From positions 1 through 18,801 of the forward strand of contig JAHJAL010000154.1 in assembly GCA_018814055.1 (NCBI GenBank): a DNA stretch of 18,801 nt, written 5' to 3'. The notes below the pieces were generated by a model that was not told where the DNA came from, ran no database searches, and saw nothing but the letters and a program-made list of their open reading frames with translations. A program made the translations under genes and the position numbers. Below are positions 8,667-17,554 of this stretch, piece after piece (position 1 is the first letter of the stretch; each line of letters opens with the position of its first letter). The stretch comes from Patescibacteria group bacterium. Lineage in GTDB: Bacteria; Patescibacteriota; JAHJAL01.

Positions 8667-11600
8667 TTAAAAGTTGATGTGAACGTACTCTTTGCATGAC
8701 TGCATATAAGGATTGTCCCGGTCTTGGCAGTCATTGCGCCAGACGTCGTTGTTGAGATTGATTGAACTTTTTTCTCGGTCTTTTGGCCATAAGTAGTCGA
8801 ATATTCGGTTGGTCTTGACGGCAATTTTTTCAAAAACATCATCGGTGAATTCTGAAAATATTTGATGTGGTGATAGTTGGGCAAGAATAAGACTGGCATT
8901 GTTTTGGTCTGACGACAGTAGTTCCCCCCATTTGTCGCTGGAGATATTATAGTAATCCTGGATTCTCTTATTGAGGTAGAAGCTTGCCAATATGTCGGTG
9001 AGATGAGTAATATTATCTTTGGCAATGGTTTGTTTGCACTTGGAAAATTTATTATCCAGTGGTATGCCGAGAGAAATATTGTTTAGCTGAAGTTGGTTGG
9101 GGAAGTTAATTGACTGGGCGATATTGTTTAGTCCTAATTTGGGATTAGCGTTGATGATGCTTTGGAGATTGGGAATGATTGTGTTGATGTATTGACTATA
9201 GTCAAGTGTTCCGAAGTTTAGACTATTGAATAAATTGGAAAGTTGGTTTTGCAGGTCGGAGGGTAGATTTGATAGAAGGAAGTTGTTAATGGAATTGGAG
9301 GTTGAATCTAAGATAAAATTGGAGATGTTCGGGTTGAATAATGTAGATAAGTTTTGTCCAAATATATTGTCCAGGTGATTCTGGTTTAGCCAGTTTGCAA
9401 TGCTGTTGGAGAATTCTTGATTTATCGCGGGGATAATATCTTGGATGTTGGTGTTTAAGGCGGCGTTGGAAAGTCCTCCGAATTGGGAGTAAAAATTGTT
9501 AACTTGGTCAAAACTGGAAATATTTTGCAACGTGTTACTGGTGGCAATTTGGGCCAGTCCTTGATTGAGATTTGTGTTGTTATGTAAAATATTGTCAAAA
9601 ACACTACCAATCTCGTTGAGGTATTGAGGATTGAAATTTTGAAGAACATTGTTTTGGATTGTCTGATTGGTGATTAGTTGGATGAGATTATTTGAATTGA
9701 GTGTCAATGTCTGATTTAATTCATTGTTGATAAGGTCATAGTCAACACTGGAATTGTTGGATATGTTGCTTGACATTATATTCTTGCTGATGGAGAAAAT
9801 TTTGTCGGGGGTATTTGTTTGAGGTTTGATCAGATTGAAAAATTCAGAAGATGTAATGTTCCCAATTTGAGGCGCGTATTGGTCAAAGTTGTTTAATATG
9901 GATGGTATGTTTTCGAAAGAGTTGAAAAAATTTCCATTGAATATGATTTCTTGTATGTTGTTGATGTTGATGTTTGGATTTTGAGCAGTTATTGTTTGGA
10001 AGACGTCGTGTGTTTGAGAGAATGAAGTGGCGTTGTGAATGCCGTCAATCAGACTGTTATTTGGCCAGCTTTCAATTAATCCAAATGTATTGATGATATT
10101 GTGTACCAATGGTTCATTGAAGGTAGTATTATCTAGTGCGATTGGGTTGATACCGTTCATTCGCCATGCCAGGGAAAGGGCGCCAAGACGCGAGAGGTTG
10201 TTGTACAATTCGTCTTGGTTGGAGCCGATCTGGTTAAGAGTGTGGAAGATGTATTCTGTGCCTCCATAGGGGCTGAGGGTGTCATGAGTGGGATCGGTGG
10301 TGAATTTATTTTCCATGGCAGTTAATAGGGAATCTTGGTCGGGTTGAAAGGATTGAGGAGGTATAAATGGCAAATTGGAATTGGTGTAAACTGTTAGTTC
10401 GATGGGATTTGCTAGTGATTGTTCGGCTGAATTGGTAAATGCTTGTAGAGTTTCAAATGGGCCGATGTTGTTATGATATTGATAATTTGGCCTGATACCA
10501 GGGAATATTATTTCTGGTAGATCAATTGATGGGAAAGCATAGTATGTTTGGTTGGATTGCAAAGTGGCTTTGGCGTCAGAGTTTTGGTTGTTTTCAAAAT
10601 TTGACTCAGGAATGAATTCGAGGGAATTGATATCTATCTGGACTGCTCCTAACACGTTATTGACAGTGTTTGGATTGGTTTGGTTGGCGGAAACAAGGAA
10701 GGTTCTATCAAAATAATGATAATTATTTGAGTGATTGTTTTGGGTATAGTCATTTGAGAAGTTGAACAAATCTGATGTTTGGCTAAATTTGATTTTGAGT
10801 GGTTTGACAGTATATAGGTAGTAAGATGATATTTCGTTGTACCGTGCAGCATTTTCTATCAACTCAATAATTCTTTGTCGGAATTGATTGATTGATTCAG
10901 TTGAGCCGGTGGAATTCCTAAATTTTTGGTCGTAGGCCAGAAGCTCGGGATGGGTGGTGGGGAATACAAGTTCTGTGGTTGTGTCTTGACCAAGTGATTT
11001 TTCCAGATCAAGGTATTCAACCAAGTAAGGTATCTTTTTGGCATCGTCGTGGGAAATGTTGGTGCCTATTCTTTCAAGTACTATTTGAGGGTAAATAGAG
11101 CTAAGAGTGTATTGATCGCCCAGAGAGGGACTAGTGCCTTGCTCAATTATTAGGTTAAGAGCATAATTGTTGAGGTTAGGATAATTAGATATTATTTTAT
11201 CTGAATCAATTTTGTTTTCGAAGTTGCTGACGAAAGAAGTATGGCCGGATGAGTTGTCTGGATTATTAATGTAGTCATATATTTCTTGGCCGTGATTATT
11301 GGGGCTGGCAAATAATTTGGCAAAATCCTGTTGTTTGAATGATGATAGTAACTGGTTTAGACCTGGTGATTGGTTATTATTTAATGCCTCGTTGATTATT
11401 GAATTTGGATAAATGTTACCAATTGAATCAGTTATTATGGCGGTTGATTTTGATAATAGTAAATTAAATTGTTTGTCCGTATTGGAGATGTAATTAGTTG
11501 GAAGTCCAAGGATTTGAGAGAAGGTTATATCACTTTGACGATTGGTGATAGATGCGAAGCCGGTCAGTGAAGAAATATCGTTGGTGTCAATGCTATAGTC

Positions 11601-14246
11601 GGTGAGGCCAAAAATTTGGTGGGTGAGTTCCTGTAGACCGATGTTTGCTAAAGATATTTTGCTGGCCAAGTTGTGATTTTCTGAATTAATAGCTGAAAGA
11701 AGGTTTTGGTGGAGAGAAGGTGATAAGGAGAGGTGGGGATATTGGTTAATTAGATCTAACATGTCTGATTTGTATTCCGATGGGAGCAAACTGGACATTA
11801 GGGGGGTAAAAGAATGGTTGGTAAGGTTGAAAACTTGATTTAGGTAATCTGAACCGATAGCGGTGGAGATAATATTGTGATTATTTGACAAAAGAATATT
11901 GGGATTAAATTGCAGAGGTAAACCAAGTTGTTGATAAATATTGTTGATTAATTGGTTGCCGGCAAATGACATGAGAGTTGTATAATTGCCATTTATAAGC
12001 TGGAATATGTCAAAATTGCCAGTGACTATATCAATATTGAGCAGTTGCTCTAACGGGGAGATTAAAATTTCAGCTATACTGGATAGAATATTGAAAACAT
12101 TTGAGTTGGTATAGGGTGAAATAATCGAGGTAATATCCGTATTATCGAATGGAGTATCAAGGTGCTGCCACTGGACTTGTACCGGTACGTATTCGTCCTT
12201 GGCACTGTCCAATTCGGTGGGGCAGCAGTGGGTTAAATTGCATTCTCCGCTGCAGACAGATAGGCCTTGGCAGGAGGTGCAATCCAGCCGCTCGTTGTAT
12301 AAGCCGAATTCGATGATATCCATGGCGTCAAAATCATAGTGGGTATTGCGATATGTAATGTTTGATCCGGGTTGGTTATCTGATACGGCGGCTTCATCAC
12401 TGTTGAGCGGCGCATCTAATCCGAGCCATATTTTGATGTGAGATCGGTCTTTATATGGCACACCAAGGTTATTTACGTTGTTAGAAAGGATGCTGGTGTA
12501 AAATAATATTTGTCCTATACCACAGAAGTTGGTGGGGCTTTGTCCGCAATATTCCGGATTGTCTTCTAGATTTTCTTGGCACATTTGTAATATATTCCCT
12601 GGGGTGGAGGGATCTTGGATGAAATTACTATGTTGATATATTTCGAAATCTTCCCCTGTCTTTTGCAAGGTACGAAATATATAAGAGAGGATGTAATAGA
12701 TATTGCGGTTAATTTGACCATTGGTGTATTTGTATTCTTTGTATTCTTGAATATTTAGGGGTAGTAATAGTCTAAGTTCGTTTTCATCGGCAAATTCCAG
12801 GGCATATGGCCATGATGGGTCTCTTTCGGTGGTTTCTATCTCAAGGGTAGAGAGCATACGGTCAACTCGGTTCTGGATTTTGTCAATTTTGGTTTGCTTA
12901 CTTGATTCGTCTTGGCCGGATCGATTTATATAATCTATTTGTTTACTGCTTACGTATTCCATTAACTTTGGAAGGTTTTCCCGACGAGATTGACGGAGGG
13001 TTTGATCATCGGCAATGTTGCCGGCTATTTGTCCCCCTTGCCCAGTTTGGATGAGGAGGTATTCAAATATTTCGGCGTTGAAATAAGCCAAATTGATTAA
13101 TTTGGAGTCTTGGTTAAGGTAATGATTAATCAGGTGATTTTGATAAATTTGTTCATCGTTGTCAGTGGCGAGGTTGTGGTAAGAGGAAAGTGCATTTAGA
13201 ATTTCATTGTTTTTTTGGAGCAGGTTTAAGTTGTCGGCTGAGTTATTCACGCCAGAATATTCTTCGGTATAGAGTCGGACAATTTCATCATTCAACGGTT
13301 TGATTTGGCTTTGAATAAATGTCTTATAGTCATTACTTAGAATATCTTCTTGGGCTTGTTCGATATAGATAAACGTGGTTTGTTCGGGGGTTTGTTGGTT
13401 GTCGTTGGTGAGTGTGAGGGGGGGTAATCCAGTGGGGCTGGTAATGGCATTTTCGTACATTGCGTTTAATTCATTGCCAGGTGATTCTTGGCTGCCTTCT
13501 GATCCCCACATGGCCTGCCAGTTGTAAAATGAAAAAATAACTCCCAGAGCGATTGCGGCGAGAATTAGTCCTGCTATGAGGAAACATCCCCAGAGTTTTT
13601 TGAATATATAATAGATAAGCTGTAGTATGTCCCAGACGTTTTCGGCTCGTCGCCAGGCCTGAAGGATAGCGGGGATGATACCTGTTTCGGCGAAAATGAT
13701 TGACAAGGCATCGGCAAATGTTTCTTTGGCTGCTTCTTTGGCGACTTTTTCTCCGGCTTTTTTGCCGGTTTCAACGGCCACTTTGCCTGCTTCCTCGGCG
13801 GCTTTGGCGGCTGCTTGTTTTTTTGCTTCATCACTGGCTTTTTTGGCCGGTTCGCCGGAGGGGGGTGGTTTGGGTTTGGTGTCCGTTGGTGGTATGTGGG
13901 GGGTGGTTGTATCGGGCTTTTTCTCTTTTGGCTCTTCCGGTTTGTCGGGTGGTTTGTCAGATGGCGATTCGGAGGGTTTTTTTGATTCAGGTATATCTGT
14001 TTTTTGGTCTTTTTCGTCAGTCGGCTCACTGGCTGGTGAGGTAGTATCGGTGTCTTTATGGTCTGAAATGTCTCGACTGGGTTGGGCTGATGGTTCGGAC
14101 GGGGTGCTCTCATCGGGGGATTTTCCGGCAGTTTGGCCAGATATGCCCGGCTCTTGAGAACTAGACGACTCAATATCTTCAAAGGTTATTTCCTCGGTGG
14201 ATTGTTCAACTGTTTCTTCGTCTGGTTGTTGGTTGGATTTTTGCAT
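8667..14246 (-). CDS. Giant single-pass surface protein, copy A (1859 aa)
   Basis: I recognise no family. Residues 1-132 are a low-complexity tail rich in Glu, Asp, Ser, Thr and Pro (about 32 acidic, 15 basic). Residues 133-178 form an Ala/Lys/Glu-rich segment that is probably one long charged helix. The only clear membrane segment is about 219-241, so some 1,600 residues should face outward. Twelve external cysteines occur: 556, 567, 575; the cluster 656, 659, 665, 669, 674, 675; and 1737, 1840, 1851. All align with copy B, and the even number suggests disulfides. A further Cys221 lies in the membrane. The last third before residue ~1730 is Asn/Leu/Ser/Gln-rich with motifs like LNNI and FNSLNF, and it is more AT-rich than its neighbours. 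There is no LPXTG motif. It starts only 4 bp after propeller A, so translation is probably coupled. A surface or conduit role in the VirB4-linked machine is inferred; adhesin is the alternative. Confidence 0.9.
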   Translation of the reverse strand: MQKSNQQPDEETVEQSTEEITFEDIESSSSQEPGISGQTAGKSPDESTPSEPSAQPSRDISDHKDTDTTSPASEPTDEKDQKTDIPESKKPSESPSDKPPDKPEEPKEKKPDTTTPHIPPTDTKPKPPPSGEPAKKASDEAKKQAAAKAAEEAGKVAVETGKKAGEKVAKEAAKETFADALSIIFAETGIIPAILQAWRRAENVWDILQLIYYIFKKLWGCFLIAGLILAAIALGVIFSFYNWQAMWGSEGSQESPGNELNAMYENAITSPTGLPPLTLTNDNQQTPEQTTFIYIEQAQEDILSNDYKTFIQSQIKPLNDEIVRLYTEEYSGVNNSADNLNLLQKNNEILNALSSYHNLATDNDEQIYQNHLINHYLNQDSKLINLAYFNAEIFEYLLIQTGQGGQIAGNIADDQTLRQSRRENLPKLMEYVSSKQIDYINRSGQDESSKQTKIDKIQNRVDRMLSTLEIETTERDPSWPYALEFADENELRLLLPLNIQEYKEYKYTNGQINRNIYYILSYIFRTLQKTGEDFEIYQHSNFIQDPSTPGNILQMCQENLEDNPEYCGQSPTNFCGIGQILFYTSILSNNVNNLGVPYKDRSHIKIWLGLDAPLNSDEAAVSDNQPGSNITYRNTHYDFDAMDIIEFGLYNERLDCTSCQGLSVCSGECNLTHCCPTELDSAKDEYVPVQVQWQHLDTPFDNTDITSIISPYTNSNVFNILSSIAEILISPLEQLLNIDIVTGNFDIFQLINGNYTTLMSFAGNQLINNIYQQLGLPLQFNPNILLSNNHNIISTAIGSDYLNQVFNLTNHSFTPLMSSLLPSEYKSDMLDLINQYPHLSLSPSLHQNLLSAINSENHNLASKISLANIGLQELTHQIFGLTDYSIDTNDISSLTGFASITNRQSDITFSQILGLPTNYISNTDKQFNLLLSKSTAIITDSIGNIYPNSIINEALNNNQSPGLNQLLSSFKQQDFAKLFASPNNHGQEIYDYINNPDNSSGHTSFVSNFENKIDSDKIISNYPNLNNYALNLIIEQGTSPSLGDQYTLSSIYPQIVLERIGTNISHDDAKKIPYLVEYLDLEKSLGQDTTTELVFPTTHPELLAYDQKFRNSTGSTESINQFRQRIIELIENAARYNEISSYYLYTVKPLKIKFSQTSDLFNFSNDYTQNNHSNNYHYFDRTFLVSANQTNPNTVNNVLGAVQIDINSLEFIPESNFENNQNSDAKATLQSNQTYYAFPSIDLPEIIFPGIRPNYQYHNNIGPFETLQAFTNSAEQSLANPIELTVYTNSNLPFIPPQSFQPDQDSLLTAMENKFTTDPTHDTLSPYGGTEYIFHTLNQIGSNQDELYNNLSRLGALSLAWRMNGINPIALDNTTFNEPLVHNIINTFGLIESWPNNSLIDGIHNATSFSQTHDVFQTITAQNPNININNIQEIIFNGNFFNSFENIPSILNNFDQYAPQIGNITSSEFFNLIKPQTNTPDKIFSISKNIMSSNISNNSSVDYDLINNELNQTLTLNSNNLIQLITNQTIQNNVLQNFNPQYLNEIGSVFDNILHNNTNLNQGLAQIATSNTLQNISSFDQVNNFYSQFGGLSNAALNTNIQDIIPAINQEFSNSIANWLNQNHLDNIFGQNLSTLFNPNISNFILDSTSNSINNFLLSNLPSDLQNQLSNLFNSLNFGTLDYSQYINTIIPNLQSIINANPKLGLNNIAQSINFPNQLQLNNISLGIPLDNKFSKCKQTIAKDNITHLTDILASFYLNKRIQDYYNISSDKWGELLSSDQNNASLILAQLSPHQIFSEFTDDVFEKIAVKTNRIFDYLWPKDREKSSINLNNDVWRNDCQDRDNPYMQSCKEYVHINF

Positions 14247-14250
14247 ATAT

Positions 14251-15783
14251 TTATTGGATTATATCTTGTGAATAGTCAATGGAAAATAATTGATCTTCTG
14301 CGTTGAGAAAGAATATTGATTCGTTATTTGAGAAGATGTGATTGATGTTTACTATATAATCGAAAATATCAGTAAACTGGTTGGATAGTTGATTGCTGTT
14401 GATGTTGAATATGTATAATACATCATTTGTATCTGTATCGGGTTTTGCATAGTAATTTGGCGGGATAGTTGATCCTGAGAGATTATCTGGGCTTGATATC
14501 TGGATAGGTAGGGCAATGGCGATGTTGTTGTTTGATACCCAGTGAGTTTTGGAAACGAGGGTATGAATGTCTAAACTTCTTTTGTTTTCTCCATTTTGAT
14601 CCATAATCCAGAGAGTAGGGAGGTTTGATAGTTTTGGATCGAGTTGATTGTATAATATTTTTGTACCGTCTGGTGACCAAGAAGCATCATAGCTACTTTT
14701 GTCGGTGAGTTGTTTGACTTCTTTGTTGGCGATGTTTAGCGAATAGATGGCTGTATTGAGTTCTCGACCGGGTTCGATCGGGATAGTTGCAAGTAGGACG
14801 GTGTTGTTCTCGATTGGAGATGGGAGAATGATGGAGTATTGATATATGGTATTTTTTAGATCAAATATGCTTTGCCAACCGGTTCCATCAAATTTACTGG
14901 TGTTTAGTGTGGAAACTTTGTCTGGGCTATCGGTATCAAGGTCAAATATGGTGAAGTTTTGGTATTTGTAAATGATTTTTTCGTTGTCAAGCCAATTAAT
15001 GTTTTCTATGTGGTATCCGAGATAATAGAGGTCTTTGGTGTCGATGTCATAGGCAAATGTCATCAGTTCTTTGTCTGGTATGTCTGGTTGGTAAAAGATG
15101 CTGGGTGGGAAGTATTTGGTGGTCTGTTCCGGATGGTTTGGGTCTGGTTGATTACCTCCACCTTGGAATATGTATGCAAAGTTGCGGACTTTCAAAATAG
15201 CCTTGGTTTTGTCGGGTGAATAGATGACCTTTTCTATTCCCAGCCAGTCGTTTTCTTCCAAAGTAATAGTTTCTCTTGTTTGAATATTGGTTGAACTGAA
15301 GTGAAATTTTTGTGAGTCTTGAGTGGTTTGATTGACGAAATATATATCTTGGTTATTGGGGCTAATAGCTGGGAAGGTTGTGTTTTTCTGTGAAAATGGT
15401 TTTTGAAGATTGGGTTTGTAGGTGACTGTTTCTCGGGGTTGGAGATAATAGTATGTGTTGATAGTAGTATATTCTGGTTTGGAGATTGTGATGTAATAGT
15501 ATTGATTGGGTTGGACTTTAATATTGATGTTGTTGACTGTTTCGTTTTCGTACAAGTAGATTCGATTTAGACTGGTGGTTTCTTCGCGGTTGTCTTCAGA
15601 GGGTAGTGAGTAGAGGGTAATTTGTACATTGTCTATATTTGGTTCGATAATTATTGTGGATTGGCTAAAGTATTGCCAGATGTAATAACCAGTGATTGGT
15701 AATAGAATTATCAATATTAGGGCAATAATGTATTTTGGCCGGATGAAATCTTGTTTTGTTTTGTTGGGAGTTTTATTGTTCAT
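14251..15783 (-). CDS. Membrane-anchored PEGA-like/TolB-like beta-propeller protein, copy A (510 aa)
   Basis: The start chosen is the ATG at 15783 (MNNKTPNK), 25 bp after the hydrolase A stop. An in-frame ATG at 15843 would add 20 residues and overlap hydrolase A by 35 bp. Those extra residues are not matched in the paralogue at 5337-6833, so I reject it. A membrane helix lies at about 17-38, followed by WQYFSQS, the same juxtamembrane motif as in copy B. Next comes a PEGA-like beta domain (EPNIDNVQI; PNQYYYITISKPEY). A TolB/PD40-type propeller follows, with FPAISPNNQDIYF, YSPDKTKAILK and ASWSPDGTKILY as visible blade motifs. No enzymatic site is apparent. Its stop is 4 bp before the start of giant A, which suggests fixed expression ratios and possibly a complex of the two. 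An external scaffold or binding role is inferred from the fold types. Confidence 0.85.
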   Translation of the reverse strand: MNNKTPNKTKQDFIRPKYIIALILIILLPITGYYIWQYFSQSTIIIEPNIDNVQITLYSLPSEDNREETTSLNRIYLYENETVNNINIKVQPNQYYYITISKPEYTTINTYYYLQPRETVTYKPNLQKPFSQKNTTFPAISPNNQDIYFVNQTTQDSQKFHFSSTNIQTRETITLEENDWLGIEKVIYSPDKTKAILKVRNFAYIFQGGGNQPDPNHPEQTTKYFPPSIFYQPDIPDKELMTFAYDIDTKDLYYLGYHIENINWLDNEKIIYKYQNFTIFDLDTDSPDKVSTLNTSKFDGTGWQSIFDLKNTIYQYSIILPSPIENNTVLLATIPIEPGRELNTAIYSLNIANKEVKQLTDKSSYDASWSPDGTKILYNQLDPKLSNLPTLWIMDQNGENKRSLDIHTLVSKTHWVSNNNIAIALPIQISSPDNLSGSTIPPNYYAKPDTDTNDVLYIFNINSNQLSNQFTDIFDYIVNINHIFSNNESIFFLNAEDQLFSIDYSQDIIQ

Positions 15784-15808
15784 TGCAATATTTATATAAT
15801 AGTTGTTT

Positions 15809-17539
15809 TTATTCAAGACAGACGGTTGGGCGTCCGAATTCATCGGCCCAGTCTTGATCGCGATATTCGCTAATATTTATATTATAACTGCCGGCTGGGT
15901 ATCTGGTTAGTCCTGCTCTGGTGCCGCCGCCGGCTTGTATGACAGCATGTTCAAAAAATATTCCGTTGTATGATAATGGGCCGGCATACATGGCCATGTG
16001 TTGGTAGTCGTGATTGGAGGATACATTGTCGTCGCCGCCGGAGCCGGTGATTGTACCAGTGACGGTACCTCGCATGAGAGCATCGCCCGGCTGAAGCAGA
16101 TTGAAGTGGGCAGCTTCGTTGCCGGAAGGCAGGTTGAAATATGTAAGTTGGTTGTAGCCAAGTGGGCCAAATAGATGTACGCCGCTATGGCAGAATTGGG
16201 TATCATATGGCTGAACGGTCGGGGGGACGCATGTGTTGTTTAGCCCCCAACTCCAAGCACTGCCGAACAAACCGGCACAGTCAAAGCTGTTTTGTTCTAT
16301 TCCGCCCACGCCGCCTGATTCATAGTCGTTGCCAAGTTTGGAATAAGCAAATTGGACTGCTTTTTGTCCGGAATCAAGACAACTGGTAAATGATCCTGGG
16401 CTACAGACTTTGATGATTGGTTCGGGGTCGGTGGCAATATTGTTGCGCCTGATTTCAAAATGCAGATGTGGCCCGTTACTGTTACCTGAATTATCGATAA
16501 TACCAAGTTTCTGTCCCTGGCTGACTGTGTCTTCTGTTTCAACTAGAATTCCTGGTTCGAGGTGGGCATATAATGAGGTGTATATGGTATTGTCGCTAAG
16601 TTGGTGTTCAATCAAGACATAGTTGCCGTATCCTCCGCAGCTATTGTCGTTTTTGGCGCAACTATCAATTACTCTTATGATTTTACCGTTTCTTGATGCT
16701 ACCGCGTGACCGGATTCGTTGATTTCCGGAGCGATATCGATGCCGCTGTGGTAATGATCACCTCTGTCCTCTCCATAGTGTGATGTGATGGTGGTGATGA
16801 CTGGATCAGTTGGCCAGCACCATTGGGCGGTGGCGATTTGGGAGGTGGGGTAGCTTAGGCAGTCTTTGTATAATTCGTAATAGTATAATACATTTTTGAC
16901 GTAATCCTGAGTTTCAGTATATGGTGGAATGCCATTGTAGTCTTGGACAGCGCCGGGTCCGGCGTTGTAGGCGGCAATTTTGTTTTCCAGGGTAGTCAAA
17001 TTGCCCAATTCATTGGGAATGCTGTTGGTGAAATAATATGTACCGGCGAAAATTCCGTCCCAAACTCCGTAGGGATCTTTGGTGCCGTTCTTGTCACCGT
17101 CAGTGGCATCGCCAGCGGTTTCAATATCTATTTGGGTCCATGTACTGGGAATTATTTGCATATAGCCCCTGGCACCGGCGGATGAAGTTTGGTCGGGTTG
17201 GAAGCCGCTTTCTTGCTTGACTATTGCGGCGATTAGGGCTGGGTCTTCAGAGTATTTGGTAGCGGCAGCATTGATGGCTGTGAGGATATCTTTGTCGACA
17301 TCTTCTAGTTCGGGGCAATCATCGGATAGGTATTCGTTGATATTATCAAATATACCTTGTCCGGTTTGTTTGGCAATTTCCCATACACTTTTTTTGAGGT
17401 CTATGGTTTTGAGAGAGATACCGGCACCAAATAAAATAAACCCGAGCAGTATGATAAACAAACAGCATCCGCAGCAAATCATGCATGGGAGCATTGTTAG
17501 GAATTTCTTGATTGGGTCGTCTTGTTCGTTATCGCTCAT
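15809..17539 (-). CDS. Membrane-anchored triple peptidoglycan hydrolase, copy A: lytic transglycosylase + M23 + NlpC/P60
   Basis: I start it at the ATG at 17539 (MSDNEQDD). An in-frame ATG at 17596 would add 19 residues encoded by the AT-rich repeat, which is unlikely. A Cys-rich membrane segment spans about 17-41. Residues ~83-228 are a lytic transglycosylase (SLT) domain with catalytic Glu110 in KQESGF, then GYMQIIPSTW and AAYNAGPGAV; it cuts glycan strands. Residues ~245-370 are an M23 metallopeptidase with His264 and Asp268 (HSGID), His326 (YAHL) and His360 (HLHFE). Residues ~390-576 are an NlpC/P60 Cys peptidase with Cys421 (SFDCAGL), His514 (HMAMYAG) and a possible third residue, His531. 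All three sites look intact. Such enzymes open the wall for secretion machines (VirB1; PrgK of pCF10 combines SLT, LytM and CHAP). Its position directly after virB4 supports that role. A cell-division or remodelling hydrolase is the weaker alternative. Confidence 0.93.
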   Translation of the reverse strand: MSDNEQDDPIKKFLTMLPCMICCGCCLFIILLGFILFGAGISLKTIDLKKSVWEIAKQTGQGIFDNINEYLSDDCPELEDVDKDILTAINAAATKYSEDPALIAAIVKQESGFQPDQTSSAGARGYMQIIPSTWTQIDIETAGDATDGDKNGTKDPYGVWDGIFAGTYYFTNSIPNELGNLTTLENKIAAYNAGPGAVQDYNGIPPYTETQDYVKNVLYYYELYKDCLSYPTSQIATAQWCWPTDPVITTITSHYGEDRGDHYHSGIDIAPEINESGHAVASRNGKIIRVIDSCAKNDNSCGGYGNYVLIEHQLSDNTIYTSLYAHLEPGILVETEDTVSQGQKLGIIDNSGNSNGPHLHFEIRRNNIATDPEPIIKVCSPGSFTSCLDSGQKAVQFAYSKLGNDYESGGVGGIEQNSFDCAGLFGSAWSWGLNNTCVPPTVQPYDTQFCHSGVHLFGPLGYNQLTYFNLPSGNEAAHFNLLQPGDALMRGTVTGTITGSGGDDNVSSNHDYQHMAMYAGPLSYNGIFFEHAVIQAGGGTRAGLTRYPAGSYNINISEYRDQDWADEFGRPTVCLE

Positions 17540-17554
17540 GGTAATAAATAATAA

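Noticed and set aside
74..14246. Sortase-anchored adhesins (LPXTG) as identity of the giant proteins
   Set aside because: Neither protein has an LPXTG motif, a C-terminal membrane segment or a cleavable-looking signal peptide. Both are anchored by an internal N-terminal membrane helix.
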